Part shown: positions 6,466-7,785 of the stretch, in pieces
Position numbering within the stretch: the first letter of the stretch is position 1
How the letters are laid out: each line of letters starts with the position of its first letter
NCBI GenBank assembly: GCA_937884235.1
Contig: CALGBT010000839.1
Coordinates: forward strand, 1 to 7,785
Origin: an uncultured Pseudomonadota bacterium
GTDB lineage: Bacteria; Myxococcota_A; UBA9042; CAIXZC01
Length of the DNA stretch: 7,785 nucleotides
Direction of reading: 5' to 3'
The notes under the pieces: generated by a model
What the model was told of the DNA's origin: nothing
Database searches by the model: none
The model's input: only the letters and a program-made list of their open reading frames with translations
Position numbers and translations under genes: made by a program

Positions 6466-7293
6466 ATGACCGCTGCTGGAGCTACCGAAGACCGAGTAAT
6501 CCGCGCCCTGCAAGAATTGGGATTCACGGCCAGTGAGGGCAAGGCCTATGTTGCCCTGCTCAAACAGCATCCAGCCACTGGCTATGAACTTGCCAGCCGT
6601 TCAGGTGTACCCAGGTCCGCCATTTACACGGTGCTGCGAAGACTCGAAGGACTGGGGCTGGTGAACGCGTTGCACGGTAAGCCGGCACGCTACCTTCCTA
6701 TCGAACCGGATCGCCTCTCTCGCTTGCTCGAATCGAGGTTCTCCGAGACCCTTGATGACCTCGTCGCGGCAATGCGCCGTCTTGCCACCAAGGAGCCGGA
6801 GTCCAGCACCTGGACTCTGCAGGGCTACGACGCCATGCTCCAGCAGGCCGGGGACCTCCTCGCAAGCAGTGAGAAGACTGTGTACGCTTCCATTTGGGGC
6901 AGAGAAGCTGAACGCCTCAAGGAAGCCCTCGCTGAAACTTGTGCACGCGGAGTACGAGTCGTCCTGTTCTCCTTCACCTCACTGCCTGAGGGGACAGGCC
7001 AGCTGCTCAGCTATGGTATCCCCGAAGAGGACCTGGAGAAGCACTGGTCTCACCGGATCATCCTTTTGTCTGACCTCAAGTCCGCACTGATCGGCAACGC
7101 CGAATTGGGTGCCGAAACGCGGTCTGTGGTTACCACCGAGCCTGCCCTGGTGGAAACCGCGGTCTCCAATCTGGTCCTCGACATAACTCTTTACGGGCAG
7201 CGAGTGGGTGAAGACACAGGGCTGATAGTCGCTGGCCTCACCGCACAACTCGCACCCATCGATGATTGGCTCCGGAACGCCCCGAAGGCCTAG
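6466..7293 (+). CDS. TrmB-family transcriptional regulator
   Basis: This 275-residue protein has the TrmB (COG1378) layout. Residues 8-82 are a winged helix-turn-helix: LGFTASEGKAYVALLKQHP opens it, ELASRSGVPRSAIYTVLRRLEGLGLV carries the turn and recognition helix, and the wing follows at GKPARYLPIEP. Residues 83-110 form a helical linker, likely for dimerisation. Residues 114-250 match the phospholipase-D-like C-terminal domain of the family (VYASIWGREAERLKEAL, then GVRVVLFSF). At 196-203 the H-x-K-x4-D motif of active PLD enzymes appears as H-R-I-I-L-L-S-D, with Lys replaced by Ile, consistent with a binding rather than catalytic role. Characterised archaeal TrmB proteins sense sugars; the ligand here cannot be inferred. 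No transport or sugar genes are in view. A link with cinA is only by adjacency. The repeat array begins 20 bases after the stop. Confidence 0.9.
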   Translation: MTAAGATEDRVIRALQELGFTASEGKAYVALLKQHPATGYELASRSGVPRSAIYTVLRRLEGLGLVNALHGKPARYLPIEPDRLSRLLESRFSETLDDLVAAMRRLATKEPESSTWTLQGYDAMLQQAGDLLASSEKTVYASIWGREAERLKEALAETCARGVRVVLFSFTSLPEGTGQLLSYGIPEEDLEKHWSHRIILLSDLKSALIGNAELGAETRSVVTTEPALVETAVSNLVLDITLYGQRVGEDTGLIVAGLTAQLAPIDDWLRNAPKA

Positions 7294-7334
7294 AACTCCC
7301 CGTCCTCTCCGACTCCCTCACACTCGGCAATGTC

Positions 7335-7365
7335 ATCCCGAACGGCGGCCTGCCGCCGGAGGGAT
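7335..7365 (+). repeat. Palindrome P1 of the 190-bp unit
   Basis: CGGCGG (7343-7348) pairs with CCGCCG (7353-7358) around a CCTG loop, with outer ATCCC (7335-7339) pairing to GGGAT (7361-7365). It recurs 190 and 380 bases further on. The left array carries the same palindrome inverted, with CAAG as the loop on the plus strand. Confidence 0.9.
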
Positions 7366-7414
7366 CTCTGGGTGGCTTGGCAGTGCCGCAGAAGAGGCTG
7401 GGTGGTGCCCGGGG

Positions 7415-7446
7415 ATCCCTCGCCGGCCGTGGGCCGGCCGCGGGAT
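7415..7446 (-). repeat. Palindrome P2 of the 190-bp unit, inverted relative to P1
   Basis: GCCGGCC (7422-7428) pairs with GGCCGGC (7432-7438) around a GTG loop, again with outer ATCCC (7415-7419) and GGGAT (7442-7446). Read on the minus strand, its flanks (GTCATCCCG on one side, GAGGGATC on the other) match those of P1, so it is an inverted copy of the same framework with a different stem core. It recurs at 7605-7636. It is absent from the visible left array. Confidence 0.88.
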
Positions 7447-7785
7447 GACCGGTGGGTAAGTGGGGCCTCGCGGGGTCATCCCTGACCTGTTTCTTGAGCG
7501 CCCTCCCTCACACTCGGCAATGTCATCCCGAACGGCGGCCTGCCGCCGGAGGGATCTCTGGGTGGCTTGGCAGTGCCGCAGAAGAGACTGGGTGGTGCCC
7601 GGGGATCCCTCGCCGGCCGTGGGCCGGCCGCGGGATGACCGGTGGGTAAGTGGGGCCTCGCGGGGTCATCCCTGACCTGTTTCTTGAGCGCCCTCCCTCA
7701 CACTCGGCAATGTCATCCCGAACGGCGGCCTGCCGCCGGAGGGATCTCTGGGTGGCTTGGCAGTGCCGCAGAAGAGACTGGGTGG

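Larger units (their letters stand above)
7313..7785 (+). repeat. 190-bp tandem repeat array (right), BIME-like, cut by window edge
   Basis: Two complete 190-base units (7313-7502, 7503-7692) and 93 bases of a third (7693-7785) follow the regulator gene. The complete units differ by a single base (G at 7397, A at 7587, also A at 7777). Each unit contains, in order, a CGGCGG/CCGCCG palindrome, a conserved tail, an oppositely oriented GGCCGG-type palindrome, and a small GGTCA-TCCC-TGACC hairpin followed by TGTTTCTT. This covers the whole 492-base stretch after 7293, where I see no gene. Open frames in it only translate the repeat. It shares its first and last segments with the left array in inverted orientation. 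Confidence 0.95.

Noticed and set aside
4960..7293. cinA and the TrmB-like gene as one operon
   Set aside because: The 237-base gap, the hairpins within it and the regulator's own strong ribosome binding site give no positive support for co-transcription; it remains possible but unproven.
7262..7675. Several 60-71 codon open frames in the right array, repeating the same peptide
   Set aside because: They only translate the tandem repeat, have no ribosome binding site, and repeat with the DNA unit. Similar peptides commonly arise from GC-rich intergenic repeats.
7313..7785. CRISPR array
   Set aside because: There are no unique spacers between short repeats; the whole 190-base unit is repeated almost identically. 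No cas genes are visible.

Overview
The window looks like chromosomal DNA from a GC-rich, Gram-negative bacterium, most likely of the Myxococcota/Deltaproteobacteria type. Three things suggest this: a very large cysteine-rich lipoprotein with a lipobox and a MopE-like Asp-rich motif, extended -10 promoters of the TGn-TAGnnT kind, and GTG/TTG starts on three of the five genes. This placement is an inference from gene style; no marker gene is present. I see no rRNA, tRNA, CRISPR array, transposase or phage gene.

Layout, left to right. Positions 1-169 hold a palindromic intergenic repeat array that runs off the left edge. It abuts the 3' end of a small two-helix membrane protein gene (186-626, minus). 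A short divergent promoter region (627-769) separates that gene from a 93-residue, helix-rich protein of unknown function (770-1051, plus). The small gene converges on a 1250-residue cysteine-rich lipoprotein gene (1048-4800, minus), and the two TAG stops share a single CTAG. A divergent intergenic region (4801-4959) then leads to full-length cinA (4960-6228, plus). After a 237-base gap comes a TrmB-family transcriptional regulator (6466-7293, plus). From 7313 to the right edge there is a 190-bp tandem repeat array. It belongs to the same repeat family as the left array, lies in the opposite orientation on the strand, and has the same orientation relative to its neighbouring gene.

Functional picture. 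The five genes do not form an obvious pathway. CinA is a housekeeping pyridine-nucleotide recycling and repair enzyme. The TrmB-like protein is a DNA-binding regulator with a degenerate phospholipase-D-like effector domain and no visible target apart from its own upstream region. The lipoprotein is a predicted exported, disulfide-stabilised surface stalk (exact 51-residue repeats) ending in a C-terminal domain I do not recognise. The two small proteins are hypothetical.

The most distinctive content is the repeat family at both ends. It is modular, with hairpin cores that differ in sequence but keep their base pairing. The most distinctive protein is the repeat lipoprotein with its unassigned C-terminal domain. 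I do not see convincing evidence of a new multi-gene system.
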